From Cristatella mucedo (lineage: Eukaryota > Bryozoa > Phylactolaemata > Cristatellidae), in assembly GCA_009760855.2 (NCBI GenBank), contig WPIO01000006.1:8751001-8815000 (forward strand): a stretch of DNA of 64,000 nt, read 5' to 3'. The notes below the pieces were generated by a model that was given only the letters and a program-made list of their open reading frames with translations, did not search any database and had not been told where the DNA came from. Of this stretch, positions 1 through 9,569 are shown piece by piece. Both the position numbers and the translations under genes were made by a program. Within the stretch, counting starts at the first letter, position 1. Every line of letters starts with the position of its first letter.

Positions 1-316
1 TGCATAGCGCACTCACAGCCTAAGCGGCTTTCGGTACGCATTCGGTAGCCAACAGACTTCGACTCACTCCAAAAAGAGAAAGTGGGAAGCATAGCAGAGT
101 CAGGAGAATAGTTGAGGTAGTGAGTAGCATGGAAGTAGTTGCTCACGACCGCTGAAAACGATGAGCCATAGTCGGTAGCAGGAGAATACCTTCCGTTGCG
201 TAAGAATTGTGGAAGCGAGTTCTACAGTCTAGGACCTGCAGAGCTAAAGCTTCTTTTGCCAACGGTCTTTAAGTGGAGGAATGGATCGGCTAATTTATTA
301 TCCATACAGGACCTGA
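1..316 (-). mobile_element. LINE family B, 3' part, cut by window edge
   Basis: Reverse-strand C-terminal RT region and 3' UTR of LINE family B. It matches the copies at 9570-10984 and 50070-50516 nearly base for base, including the blocks that encode LKTVGDRSFSSAGPRLWNSL in better copies. The true 3' end lies left of the window. The match stops near base 316, so the element is 5' truncated, as is usual for target-primed reverse transcription. It is non-functional. Confidence 0.8.
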
Positions 317-747
317 GAAAACAATGTACTTGACGTAAGAGCACACGAAAGATGATGACTTAACTTCTTAATGGTAAAAGGTTATTTAATTCGATGGTTA
401 TCTTACAAGCTCTTGACTGCTAGCATTCTGACCATCCAAATCCCAAACTTTTTCTTTTACCTTGTCTGAAGATCATAAATGCATATACATCATTTTTAGA
501 ATCAAGCTATTGTGCCAGTTGGTGAATATACTGCAGCACACGAGTTTTCTTGCAAAGGTTTAGCCTATCGCTGATTTGAGGGTAATTTACGGACTCCGTG
601 ATCCTGCTACCATTATGTACGAACAAAGCTTGCAATTGCATCTTCGCACAAAGTTTACAGCCAAGCATGTGCTTATGGTAAGGTTTACTGCTAATTGTGT
701 CCATAACGAATGCAATGAGACGAGGACTTAAGGACAATTTAGATCGC
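317..747. other. Unannotated stretch
   Basis: No gene or recognisable repeat seen. A 147-codon minus-strand open frame (507-950) crosses into SINE1 and has no recognisable domain, so it is treated as chance. Confidence 0.5.
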
Positions 748-894
748 CGAGCTGGGTTGGTCCAGCGGTTAAGGTGCTCGCCCCGACCAAGGTCTGGCTG
801 AGGTCGTGGGCTCGAGCCCTGAGGCATATGTGAAGCTCCTGGATAGAGATTTAGTTCTCTTGGGGCGCTATACAAATGAGTTATTATTATTATA
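748..894 (+). mobile_element. SINE1, tRNA-derived with LINE-like tail
   Basis: Short interspersed element. The head is tRNA-like, with an A-box-like stretch near GGTCCAGCGGTTAAGG and a B-box-like GGGCTCGAGCC (808-820). It is followed by a short body and then a 3' end (about 828-894) matching the 3' end of LINE families A and C: GATAGAGATTTAGTTCTCT, a GCGCTATA block and an ATT repeat. A second copy at 14721-14866 aligns over its full length. It encodes no protein; transcription by RNA polymerase III and mobilisation by a LINE RT are inferred from the family type. Confidence 0.8.
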
Positions 895-3800
895 TAAAAA
901 AGCTTGCAGGCAAAACTCTTTTTTGAGTCTCTTGGACTTTTAGCACGCACATCATTATGCTACTATTGTACTGTAAATTATTATGGCATTAAGGCATTGA
1001 AAAGCCACTTCTTTCTAATTAGCAGGAGCTCAGTTATTCACTTGGACCGCACGCTTCCTTTTTAACCAAGCCCTGATATTTGCATAGGTGGTAGTCATTC
1101 TCTAATGAGTATCGTGTCTGCCAAGCTTAAAGATTGGTGTACCATCGAGCATTGGCAATGCGTTGATAAACATGGGGCGTTTTCACTTTGTTATTTGTTA
1201 AAACCAGAACTACATGGTCTCGTCCTGGTTCATACATCTGTAATACACAAATAATATTGCTAAATATATTTTCCATCTATAGTGCTAAATAGCACCAGTC
1301 CCAGAAAGAGGTTACAATAATAAAATAAAAATATATTATAGCAATAATTAAATACGTATATTGCATATAGGAATGTCATCGTGCTAGTTATAACCTACTT
1401 CAGAGGGCCTCTTGGAAGAGGTTTTAGAAGCAATGAGCACACATGTTCATTAAGTTAAGTGCTATTCAAGCTGTTAAAGGGATTCATTAAGCCAATATGC
1501 AACTCAAACTAACTAAAAAGTGATATTTATGAGGCAGTAACAAAGAATATTGTCGTTTCAGCTTTCATTACTCTGCTTTTATTGTGAGCTTATATGCTCA
1601 CATGAAATAAATGTATATGAGCTGCTCCACTACAAGAACTATTGAGTAATCAGTAATGGCAAACAGCTTTGATTCTGATCAAAGCTGTGCATGAAATGCA
1701 CTATATATTAAAATATAGGTAATGATGTTATTTTTAGTGCTGAGTATATCCCTGCAACCAATAGACTTGTAAATAAAGATTTATTTGTTACATAATCCGA
1801 TCCCATCCCTTACGGTACTCCTTCCCCTACTTACGTTAAAACATGACAAGCCGGGTGAGCTGTGTCCAATTAATTTGCAAACTGCGAAAATTCTTTAAAC
1901 TAATGCGACGGCTTCGATATTGTTTGCAAAATATCGTATGGTGCTCATCAAACATTTAAATGGCAATTTTTTTCAAACGCAAGATTCCTCTAGTGCAGCC
2001 TGCTGTCCCCGACACTCATAAACCGAAACGTAGATGATTTACCGTGGTTACTGATAATAATCTGCCGCCGACGACCAGCATCGCTAGCAAGTGTGCATGC
2101 AAGCCTCTACCTAGCTACAGGTACGTTGGTAAGTTTGCTGCTACACAGACGCTGGCATTGCTGAACTCCAGCAAGTCCATGCTGCGGCCTGCGGCAGCCA
2201 CCATTTGGCGACTAGCTCCAGCTATGGCCATTGAGCGAAAGTGATTAGCCGAACTGATAACATGAATTCGCCTCCTGACAGGCGTCCTGAGAGCAGCACC
2301 ATTCAGTATGGCTTTAGTAGTATTCCAATTTCAGCTTCAATTTGATGAAATGCCTGGGCAATCGCAATATAGCGCCTGATTTCGGAGACCTGGCGGATCG
2401 GTGTGCATTCCCTGCGTTACGGTGGTCGGCTGTGGAACAAATGGATGCCGACAAGGCAGTCTGCGTCAGCGAGTCTATTTTAAGCTTTCTTTGGTCGGTA
2501 AGTAGTGACCAGCTACATATTCAGCCCTCCATTACGATTCGAGCTCATCGGATCTCCTTTTGCTATCTTTGACATTAGCCACGGCGAATGTCTGCCTCGA
2601 CGCTGAGAGACCCGGACGGTGTCTCGGACGGACGGTGTCTCAGAAGGTCGTGATTCAGACTCAAAAAACCATTAACCCATCTTGTCTCATGCTTTGCTTT
2701 AATGAAACCATCACAGTACTTCATTACACTGCAGATGGGAGACTAAGCCGTTCGTCGTCACTTTGTTTGCATTCCAATCAATATGAAGCGAAATGCACTT
2801 AAAAAATGCCCATTGTAAAACTGTGATCTGCTATCACAGTAAACTGTCAACGGACGCTGGTAATAAGGCTGCAACCGATTGCTCCCATATGCTCTGCAAG
2901 TAATTGCTAAGGTTCGTTGGCTTACCAAGGCTATTCAGCAAACCTTAAGAGGCAGCTTGAAGGCGAACTTTACGGGTGGAACTTCGTCATGTTCCGGAAG
3001 CCTAATTGTGACAACCCTATAGGCACCATTATCGGTCTCGACGTCTACGTTTAGATGGCATGCAAATCGCAACTCATGTGATACTGAGTCAGTTGTACTC
3101 CTGGCTAGGAGCGCTTGAGCTGTAGGCTAGAGCAGCTACTGTACAGATATGGCTCCCCGTGGCTGTCAGATAGAGTGTTCTTCATTACCGATACAAACTT
3201 GTTATGATAAGGTGGGACGCACTTAGTTGCAGCCCCGCTCTGCTACCATCCGCGGATCTATGAGCAAAGGGGTAGACGCTACGGCTCTTGAGCCGTATTT
3301 ATAGGTACTACCCTCCACCAATATCGGTTTTTCGCTGGCAAGGGCTAGCACCGCTAGTGGATCTGTGCTTATTGTTTGTAACTTTGGTTCAGGAGGGGCT
3401 GCAGTGCATTATTAGCAGTTGGTGCTATGAGTGTTGTAAAAGGGCCGAGGACCATTTTGCCAGCCTCATTGCTTGCAATATTTTGATTGATGATGTAGCT
3501 GAAATGTTGTTTTCAGTACCGGTAGAATTCTGGAAGGTACTGATTTAAGAATTGAGGGTTTACAAGCTGCAGTTGGTGCTCCCTTTTTCAAAGGAAATAC
3601 TCGAAAGCTGAATCACTTGCCGAAGGCAGTGGCGAAGCCCCTGAGGGCGGCGTTTGCCCTCTCTACAGTAGGGCAGCTAGATAAATTGCCACCATTCCTA
3701 CACCCCATTGCTGCGGTCACCCAGGAATAAATTATGCTTCAATTCTAACCGATGAACGACAGCCGAGTTCTTCTCAAATAAGCACTGCATATTTGCACTA

Positions 3801-4227
3801 TAATTGTTCATTAGTGGATGGTCTGGCTACGCCTACTTGAAAATCTTGTGGGTCTTGCCATTCTAAATAGTTAGCCACCCTACAAGTTGTTGCTGTTCTT
3901 GCCCCCTAAATGGAAATCCTGGCTGCGCCAATGGCTGAGGAAATTTGATCTCTGAATTAGTTGCTTGCCTAAATTGAATGACTCGCTTTACATTATTCTA
4001 CCGAACCTGTGCCAATTCGGAATCAAAGAGAATCTCAGATAATACTGGCATACTATTAATAGAGGCATTAATCACGACTTAGAAACCTCTTGCAGCATGT
4101 AGACATATTTCTCACGATAGCTTGTTTACTCTGAGGCTATATCTCAGCAGAATTTAGAAACATTGTATGCAAAGACAACTGTTAAGCAAAAGTATCCTGT
4201 GAGTAATGCTGACTTCTTTAAATGCAG
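895..4227. other. Unannotated stretch with doubtful exon candidates
   Basis: No repeat family recognised. Short plus-strand open frames at 2044-2244, 2342-2572, 2560-2802 and 3288-3548 have no recognisable domains. One acceptor-flanked candidate (3517-3730) is listed separately. Confidence 0.4.
3517..3730 (+). CDS. Candidate terminal exon, unknown protein
   Basis: After a pyrimidine-rich acceptor-like site (TGTTGTTTTCAG, ending at 3516) a frame stays open for about 70 codons to a TAA at 3728. The translation is mixed hydrophobic and basic (it includes GAPFFKGNTRKLNHLPK and LDKLPPFLHPIAAV) and has no family I recognise. Other frames just upstream (about 3240-3420) also read protein-like but contain in-frame stops, so a decayed gene is possible. 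Chance is a real alternative: acceptor-like AGs are frequent and 70 open codons are not rare. Confidence 0.25.
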
Positions 4228-4298
4228 GATTGAACTGGGCTCATGATGGCAACAAAAGTGAAGGTACCACTCTTAATCTAGATGTCAATGGCAATAAG
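4228..4298 (+). CDS. Candidate 71-nt internal exon
   Basis: Bracketed by a strong acceptor-like site (CTTCTTTAAATGCAG) and a donor-like AAG|GTAACG. The enclosed 71 nt are open as 2 nt plus 23 codons (LNWAHDGNKSEGTTLNLD then VNGNK): hydrophilic, Gly/Asn/Asp-rich, possibly extracellular. Function unknown. An 69-codon plus ORF rich in amphipathic helix follows at 4394-4603 (LTKLLLALRQWLENQ), which could belong to the same transcript, but the frame and linkage are unproven. Confidence 0.3.
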
Positions 4299-4393
4299 GT
4301 AACGACTGCAGCAAATCTGCTTTGCGTCGTTGAATCTCCATTTGATGAGGAAAACCCGATATAAGACTTTGAAGCCAGACTTTTATTTCACTC

Positions 4394-4603
4394 ATGAGCA
4401 CGACGCTGGTTTCTGATAACGGAGCGGTGCTGTGTAGCAAACCAGCGCGTCTACTGAGTAATTATGTTCATTCAGCCTCGCAGCTGACCAAGCTATTGCT
4501 GGCACTGCGGCAGTGGCTAGAAAATCAGTCGCCAGAAATAGAAGCAATGCTCATTCGCAGTGTGACAGATCTAGCCATAAATAAACTCTTGTGTATTCAT
4601 TAA
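4394..4603 (+). CDS. Small ORF, 69 aa, helical, unknown
   Basis: ATG to TAA, 69 codons. Its second half is leucine-rich and amphipathic (LTKLLLALRQWLENQ, then EIEAMLIRSVTDLAI). No domain recognised. It lies about 100 bp after the candidate exon at 4228-4298 and 200 bp before LINE C. It could be a terminal exon or chance. Confidence 0.2.
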   Translation: MSTTLVSDNGAVLCSKPARLLSNYVHSASQLTKLLLALRQWLENQSPEIEAMLIRSVTDLAINKLLCIH

Positions 4604-4816
4604 TTTCTTCTCTCGATCGGCCTCAATTTTGAATATTCGACACGATTAAATAATTAATTTGGTATACTATTGACCTTCAAATCTTTCTTAAGCACCTCTC
4701 CACAGGCCCTGTTAGCACTAGCACAGTGCTAAACTAGGTTATATCCCACCTCAGTGAGAGATGTATGGGTATAAGTACACATGGCTGTCTTCATCTGAAT
4801 AATCGTTATATTTTGG

Positions 4817-4860
4817 AGGTATCTCAGGGCTTGGTCTTATTCTCTCTTCCTTTTGCTATC

Positions 4861-4896
<36 letters not shown>

Positions 4897-5525
4897 CCGA
4901 TGTCATAGCCAAACACAATCTCTGTCTAATTTTCGCGCCGATGATACCTGGATATAACCGTTGTTCAAACTACTCAAGCCACGCTTAGAATCCGACCAAC
5001 TTACCTCCCTTGATGCCTACACCAACGGCAATCGCCTTCGCATATCTATGAACTTCCTGAAGCTTATAAACGGTAAGACCAGCCTAATTTTTATGGGCAA
5101 ACCTAGTGTCACGTGACGTTTGAAGACTTAATCCACAAGATGGTAGGGCTAAAATCACTTCCATAAAATCGACTCATAATCTTGGTGTGCTACACCAAAG
5201 TGACTTTTTATTAGATGTGCATATTTTCTCTGCAGTTGAAACTTTGAGCAATGGAATGTTGTCAAATTCAGAGCCTTCTAAGATTAGACCATTATAGCCA
5301 AACTACTTAAAGGGTATGTGACATCGCTTATAGAGCTTTGCAATTCCGTTTATCATCAGCGACCGATGCAACACGCATTAGCTCGTCAGTTCTGTTGTCA
5401 AATGTTTAACTTACTCTTCACACCACTTCAGCCTGAGTTTCAGTGGATCACTATCAAGCATTGAACCGATTTCAAGATTTTCCATCTGTCTTAAATGTTC
5501 CTTTAATCGCTTGCACCAGCCTACC
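4817..5525 (+). mobile_element. LINE family C, RT fragment, 5' part
   Basis: Degraded CR1/L2-type reverse transcriptase. Translated with frameshifts and stops, it follows the LINE order: VSQGLVLF (RT motif B region), a stretch corresponding to [11 protein letters not shown], a damaged YADD region, a thumb region, and finally the segment ending LAPAY. It is interrupted at 5526 by SINE2 and resumes at 5795. A (CT)n tract sits inside it. Dead copy. Confidence 0.7.
4864..4894 (+). repeat. (CT)n microsatellite inside LINE RT
   Basis: About 15 CT units. They occupy the place where intact LINE A copies have CTCTCCCTCTTGCCGATG (for example about 54988), so the tract seems to have expanded from a pyrimidine-rich codon run of the RT gene. 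Confidence 0.9.
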
Positions 5526-5794
5526 GTAATGGCTCACTAGGTAAGGCGGTTGCTTTTCACGACCTCGGCCCCGAGGACGTCGGTTCGAATCCTGCGGTGG
5601 GAATTTCTTTATCACCACTGCTTGCTTTATCACCACTGCAAGCAGTGGTGATAAAGGAATGATGATGATAAAGGAATGATGGTGATAAAGGAAGATGAGC
5701 CTTGACGGCTACTGCTTGCAGTGGTGATAGCCGTCAAGGCTCATCTGTCTCTACACAACAAGAGGCTGTTAAATCAGCTAGTATTTTATTTTTT
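5526..5794 (+). mobile_element. SINE2, rearranged copy inserted in LINE C
   Basis: tRNA-derived SINE. The head reads GGCTCACTAGGTAAGGCGG, with A-box character, and the B box is GGTTCGAATCC (5583-5593), a perfect consensus. The body normally carries TTTATCGCCACTGC-AAGC-GTGGTGATA, a natural hairpin. In this copy the body is expanded, with two CTTTATCACCACTGC arms, a GATGATGATAAAGGAATGATGG run and a second 17-bp inverted repeat (5694-5710 with 5729-5745). The tail is T-rich. The LINE flanks show a 4-bp repeat (TACC) on both sides, consistent with a target-site duplication. Confidence 0.75.
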
Positions 5795-6278
5795 TACCTG
5801 CGCGATCTCCTTGCTTCTTCCTTGTGATACATCCTACATGCTCCTCCGAATCTCATTACCACGCCATCTTATACACTAAACAGAAATCATTTGACTATCG
5901 AGCCTTCAGCTCGTGTGCAATACAAAATCCGGAGCTCTTTTCCGGTTACGAGCACTGCGTTCAATGACCTTGCATCTTTAAAGTCTCAGCCAAAGTCACA
6001 TCCGGTAAGGCCAGCTTTGCCCCAATGAACTTGTCTGTTTTGTTCGGATGTGTTTTTGGTGCAAACTTGGGCATGGGTTAGAACGCGTTGCTAGCCAGAG
6101 GTCTTAATAACCACTAGCCACGCTAGTCTTCATGCTCTCTTTAGCATACTGGCCTACATGCTCGATGCCGTGCATTTCACGTAGCCCATGGGTCTCACTG
6201 TGACTTGCGTAGCACGTGGATAGAAATAAACTTCTCTAAGGATGCTATATACCTGTATAATGTTATTATTATTATTAT
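5795..6278 (+). mobile_element. LINE family C, C-terminal end and 3' UTR
   Basis: Continuation of the LINE interrupted at 5526. The translation resumes as YLRDLLA and then aligns with the typical CR1/L2 C-terminus: LTIEPSARVQYK, a WNSLP-equivalent region, and FNDLASLKSQPKSHPVRPA corresponding to the LKTHLF segment of family A. The 3' UTR ends with GGATAGAAATAAACTTCTCT, a GCTATATACC block and an ATT repeat, the tail shared with SINE1. Confidence 0.65.
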
Positions 6279-8160
6279 GCAACAGGCTTCGTATGCGAGT
6301 TCACAAGCCGATTAGGTGCGCGTTACGCGATTTGAGTTACAGCCGATAGAGTGCGCTCCGAAGAAGCCGCTCTACTAACCTTCGATGCGTCTTCCTGTGT
6401 CTAAAACCTCTGTGCTGCAACCAATCTGAGTAACAAGCGAAAGTAGCAGTAGAAACTCGAACTCGTCGAATGTCAAGCTGCGTCTCGAGCGCGTGCTTCG
6501 CAGCAAAGCGGGATGCGGGCATGAGCGCAGTTAGAGCACAACTTCGCGAGCGGACTTCGCAGCGGCGACGTGTGGAGAGCACCACCGACGCCACCGCCGA
6601 CGGCTGCCGGCGACCGGAAGCTGGAGCACGCGTCAAGCCAGCAACCTCAGCCGTTCTAGGGTGCGTTAATAACGGCCGCACGTTACTCTCACTGAGCTGG
6701 CAGCGCCGCCCGGTGGCAGATCGAGGCCGCTATGGCAGTCGCCGCTGGCGACGCACCGCGACGGCTGAACTCGCCGAACTCGGCAGGAACGACGGCCGCA
6801 AGGCGAGGCCGCAAGACGAGGCTTCTTGAGGGCGCTTGCAGCTGAACTTCGGCGACAGCTGCGGCAGCGGTAGCGGAGCCGGGGGCGTGTAGAACTGGTA
6901 AGAGTACGACGCTGCTATTTGCGGTCCGTCGGTCAGCGGTGCTCTTCAAAGAGCTTAGCTGTTTGTTTTCTGTCACCCGACGACCTCACCGAGGTCGTCA
7001 CTTCGCTGCGGCAGCCCACAGCGCTGCGACCTGCAGTAGCTACGCTTTAGAGAGTGAATAGAAGAGCTGCGGTGGCAGCAGCAGCCTAGCGTGCTGCAGG
7101 TAGTGCATAATCGCTGCGGCGGGACGCCAGCCCGCGAGCTCGGTCGCAAAGTGCACACGCCGCGCGTGCCGCGCGAGGTCGCAATGGGAGATGGCGTGGG
7201 CGCGTGGGTTGTTCCAAGGTTGAGCGGCCTTTGCGCGCCACCTACGCCGGTCTGCGATTCCTGGAAAAGAGGCGTCGGTGAAGAGGATTCGACGTGAGCG
7301 CGCTACCGCCGTCGTGCCGTTGCAGCCGCCACGGACGCCCGCCAGGGAGTGGTTTGCCGTCAATGCCAAGGTCGCGCACTCGGTGACTCCTCGCCAGGGC
7401 TTTCCTTTTGTTTGCGCTTAAGCAGAACGGGAATACATCAGCAGGATTATCAAAGCCGCCTGACGTTGCTTGACTGTCTTAATTAGGCTCGGCTCCCAGC
7501 CTTCTGAGAATTTGCCGTAACGCCAAAACTAATTGGAAAGTCACTCGTGAATAAATTAGAGCGAGCGAATGGCGAATTAATGAATTGGTTTGCTACTCTC
7601 GCTGCTAGGCTAAACTCGATGAATAAAAAGAAGACTGTTCAACCATAGTCCACAAATTAGCCGGGTTTAGCTCGTCGCAGGGCTTAGAAGGAGCTGCGGC
7701 ACTCCGACTCATTTCTCCCCTCCGCAATAGGAATGAAGCCAGTTCCGCGACGACACTAGTTCCGCAACGACACTAGTGTGCCGCCTCCGCTGCCGTTTCT
7801 AGGCCTTAATCAATAGCTGCGATATCAAAGCATAGTGTGCTTCGACGGATTTTCTCGTGTGAATGCGTTCTGTATCCTCTTGCATCCGAATAGCCATAAT
7901 AGTAACAACAATAATAACAATAATATTAATATATTTTACATATGGTCAATCAGCACGGACAACACGACGACGCTTCACACCGAAAAACTTTGGTGTGGGC
8001 GCGAGGGCATTATGCTTGCGGCGGGGCAGGATGGACGTAAGCGATCTACCCATGCACCCAAATTGGGCAGACGAAGCCGGCGATGCGATGCGACGCGAGA
8101 AATTTGATGAAATCTCTCGACTGCTCTTCTAGGAATCAGCAAGCGGAGTAAATTTGGCCG
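6279..8160. other. GC- and CpG-rich island, no assignable gene
   Basis: About 6300-7400 is strongly CpG-rich and carries overlapping open frames on both strands (for example 6470-6829 plus and 7040-7369 minus), as GC-rich DNA does by composition. No domain is recognisable in any of them. From 7400 to 8160 the base composition drops and an AAC/AAT-rich run appears near 7905-7935. It may be a promoter or 5' exon region. Confidence 0.4.
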
Positions 8161-8328
8161 TCAAGCCTCGATTCCTTCGGTTGCATAGGCTTCGCAGTTA
8201 CAGTTAAGCGTCACAATTACGATCGGCGAAGCGGTGAAGCTCCATTTGGGGTTATGTGTCGTGACCCGAGCCCGACTCTTCGCGTAAACTGCACCCATTG
8301 AGATGACGCGCTTTGCTCTAATGGCTGA
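8161..8328 (-). CDS. Candidate terminal exon, unknown
   Basis: Minus strand. An acceptor-like ACGAATTTTTCAG is followed by an open frame of about 55 codons ending in TGA at 8161 (it contains RAKRVISMGAVYAKSRAR and IVIVTLNCNCEAYATEG). No domain recognised. It lies in a GC-rich region where open frames are common. Confidence 0.2.
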   Translation of the reverse strand, partial: SAIRAKRVISMGAVYAKSRARVTTHNPKWSFTASPIVIVTLNCNCEAYATEGIEA

Positions 8329-8635
8329 AAAATTCGTCTCTGCTGCAGCGCCCCTGTGAAAGCGCCCCATCCTTGTCTGTGCTCAATTCACGACCCCGCC
8401 TGCACGGTTGCCTCTCGGAAGGAGCGTACGCGGTGTGCAGCGCTGCACTAGCTGCCACGTGACTGGTCAGTACGGACGGGTTGGAGGAGGCCGGTCAAAG
8501 CAGATACGGTCAGCATCCTCCTCCGACGCACCCCCGGTCCTCGGGCACTTTTTTAAAGGCCAGCGAAGCCTGACTGGCGACCAACCTTCAATTGGCGAGC
8601 TCCTTGTAGACTCTCGTCAGCTATAAATTTTTCAG

Positions 8636-8923
8636 CGAGCAGCGATCGCCGGAAAATCGCGCCTCCTTGCTTTCGAAACACGAGCGCCACTAAGCTTTCT
8701 GATTTCCACGATTTTCGGTAGCTGCCATGTCGAGCCGCAGTCGGCGACGCGAGCCTCTCGTTTCGGCTTGATCGGCCGCTCACGCTTGAAAAAGGCTCGA
8801 GCGCCCCGCAGCCGCCGCCCTCCGGGGGACGAGCCCCTGATCGAGGCGACGGTTTTCGGCGACTGGCCGCCGCCATATTCGTCGGTCGGGAGGCTCGGTG
8901 GTGGCGGCAAAGCCAGCTTGTAG
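8636..8923 (+). CDS. Candidate terminal exon with PPPY motif
   Basis: The acceptor-like CTATAAATTTTTCAG (ends 8635) is followed by 96 open codons to TAG at 8921. The last third reads PLIEATVFGDWPPPYSSVGR, a PPxY-type WW-domain ligand motif as found in cytoplasmic tails. The minus strand of the same stretch is also open (8632-9321, 229 codons) because the DNA is GC-rich, so strand and reality are uncertain. Confidence 0.25.
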   Translation, partial: RAAIAGKSRLLAFETRAPLSFLISTIFGSCHVEPQSATRASRFGLIGRSRLKKARAPRSRRPPGDEPLIEATVFGDWPPPYSSVGRLGGGGKASL

Positions 8924-8990
8924 CGTCCAGTCATTAGAGCGGTCGACCGAAGCGGTGCAGATGGATTTTGGCCGGATGATGAGAAGCGTT

Positions 8991-9193
8991 CTACTTGCAC
9001 GAGCGAGCTTTTTCCAGCGTGCACGCGGCAGCCGTGGCGAGGCGCCCGTCTGCTGCCTTCGCCGACCTGACGACTACGCTGCCACAGATGACTTCCGGAG
9101 CTGGGTCGAGGTTCTTCTGGAAGCGCACGCCGTATATCGGATTGTGACTGGCGAACGATGGCATGCGGTAAGGTTGAGAAGATTTCTTGGCTG
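8991..9193 (-). CDS. Candidate cytoplasmic-tail exon with NPIY motif
   Basis: Minus strand. A CAG acceptor-like site (GGCGGCTGCAG) is followed by about 67 open codons to TAG at 8991. The translation begins with Ala/Lys/Ser, then RMPSFASHNPIYGVRF and PAPEVICGSVVV. NPxY is a known PTB-domain and endocytosis signal of receptor tails, so a receptor C-terminus is a reasonable guess. No transmembrane exon is visible directly upstream on this strand. The GC-rich context makes chance open frames likely. Confidence 0.3.
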
Positions 9194-9383
9194 CTGCAGC
9201 CGCCGCCGAAGCTGTAGGCTGTGCACAGTCCCCACATGGCGAAGACGTTTGCCGTCCTTGTCGGCCGCGAGGCGAAGCTTGGGCGCGCCCCTGGTCCGGG
9301 CGGCGTCCAGGCAGTCTCCATATTTCAAAGCTTGCAGAGAAAAACGAAAACGGACCCATTCACCAGGCGGAGACCAACCAAGT

Positions 9384-9569
9384 AATGATAATAATACTAA
9401 TAACAGTACGTTTGTTATAGCGGCCTAAGACAAGTCATTCTCTTTCTAAGCACTTTAAATTTGCTGCAAAGGAAGCACGAACGAATGGTTAGTGGGTGCA
9501 TGGTCAATGACAACAAGTATAACATGGTTAGGGATGGCATGCACAGGGTCAGATGCAAATATGGTTGTA
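9384..9569 (-). mobile_element. LINE A 3' UTR and tail (part 1 of an interrupted copy)
   Basis: Reverse-strand (ATT)n-type tail followed by the family A 3' UTR: a diverged stem-loop, TTTGCTGCAAAGG, and GGCATGCACAGGGTCAG. The sequence breaks at 9569 in the middle of the UTR and resumes at 10985, with LINE B in between. TTGTA is present at both edges. Confidence 0.75.

Noticed and set aside
748-830. tRNA gene
   Set aside because: A and B boxes are present, but the acceptor stem does not pair well and the unit continues into the LINE-like tail, repeated at 14721; it is a SINE head.
8632-9321. 229-codon minus ORF as a gene
   Set aside because: GC-rich DNA with open frames on both strands; low-complexity Arg/Ser/Pro composition and no recognisable domain.
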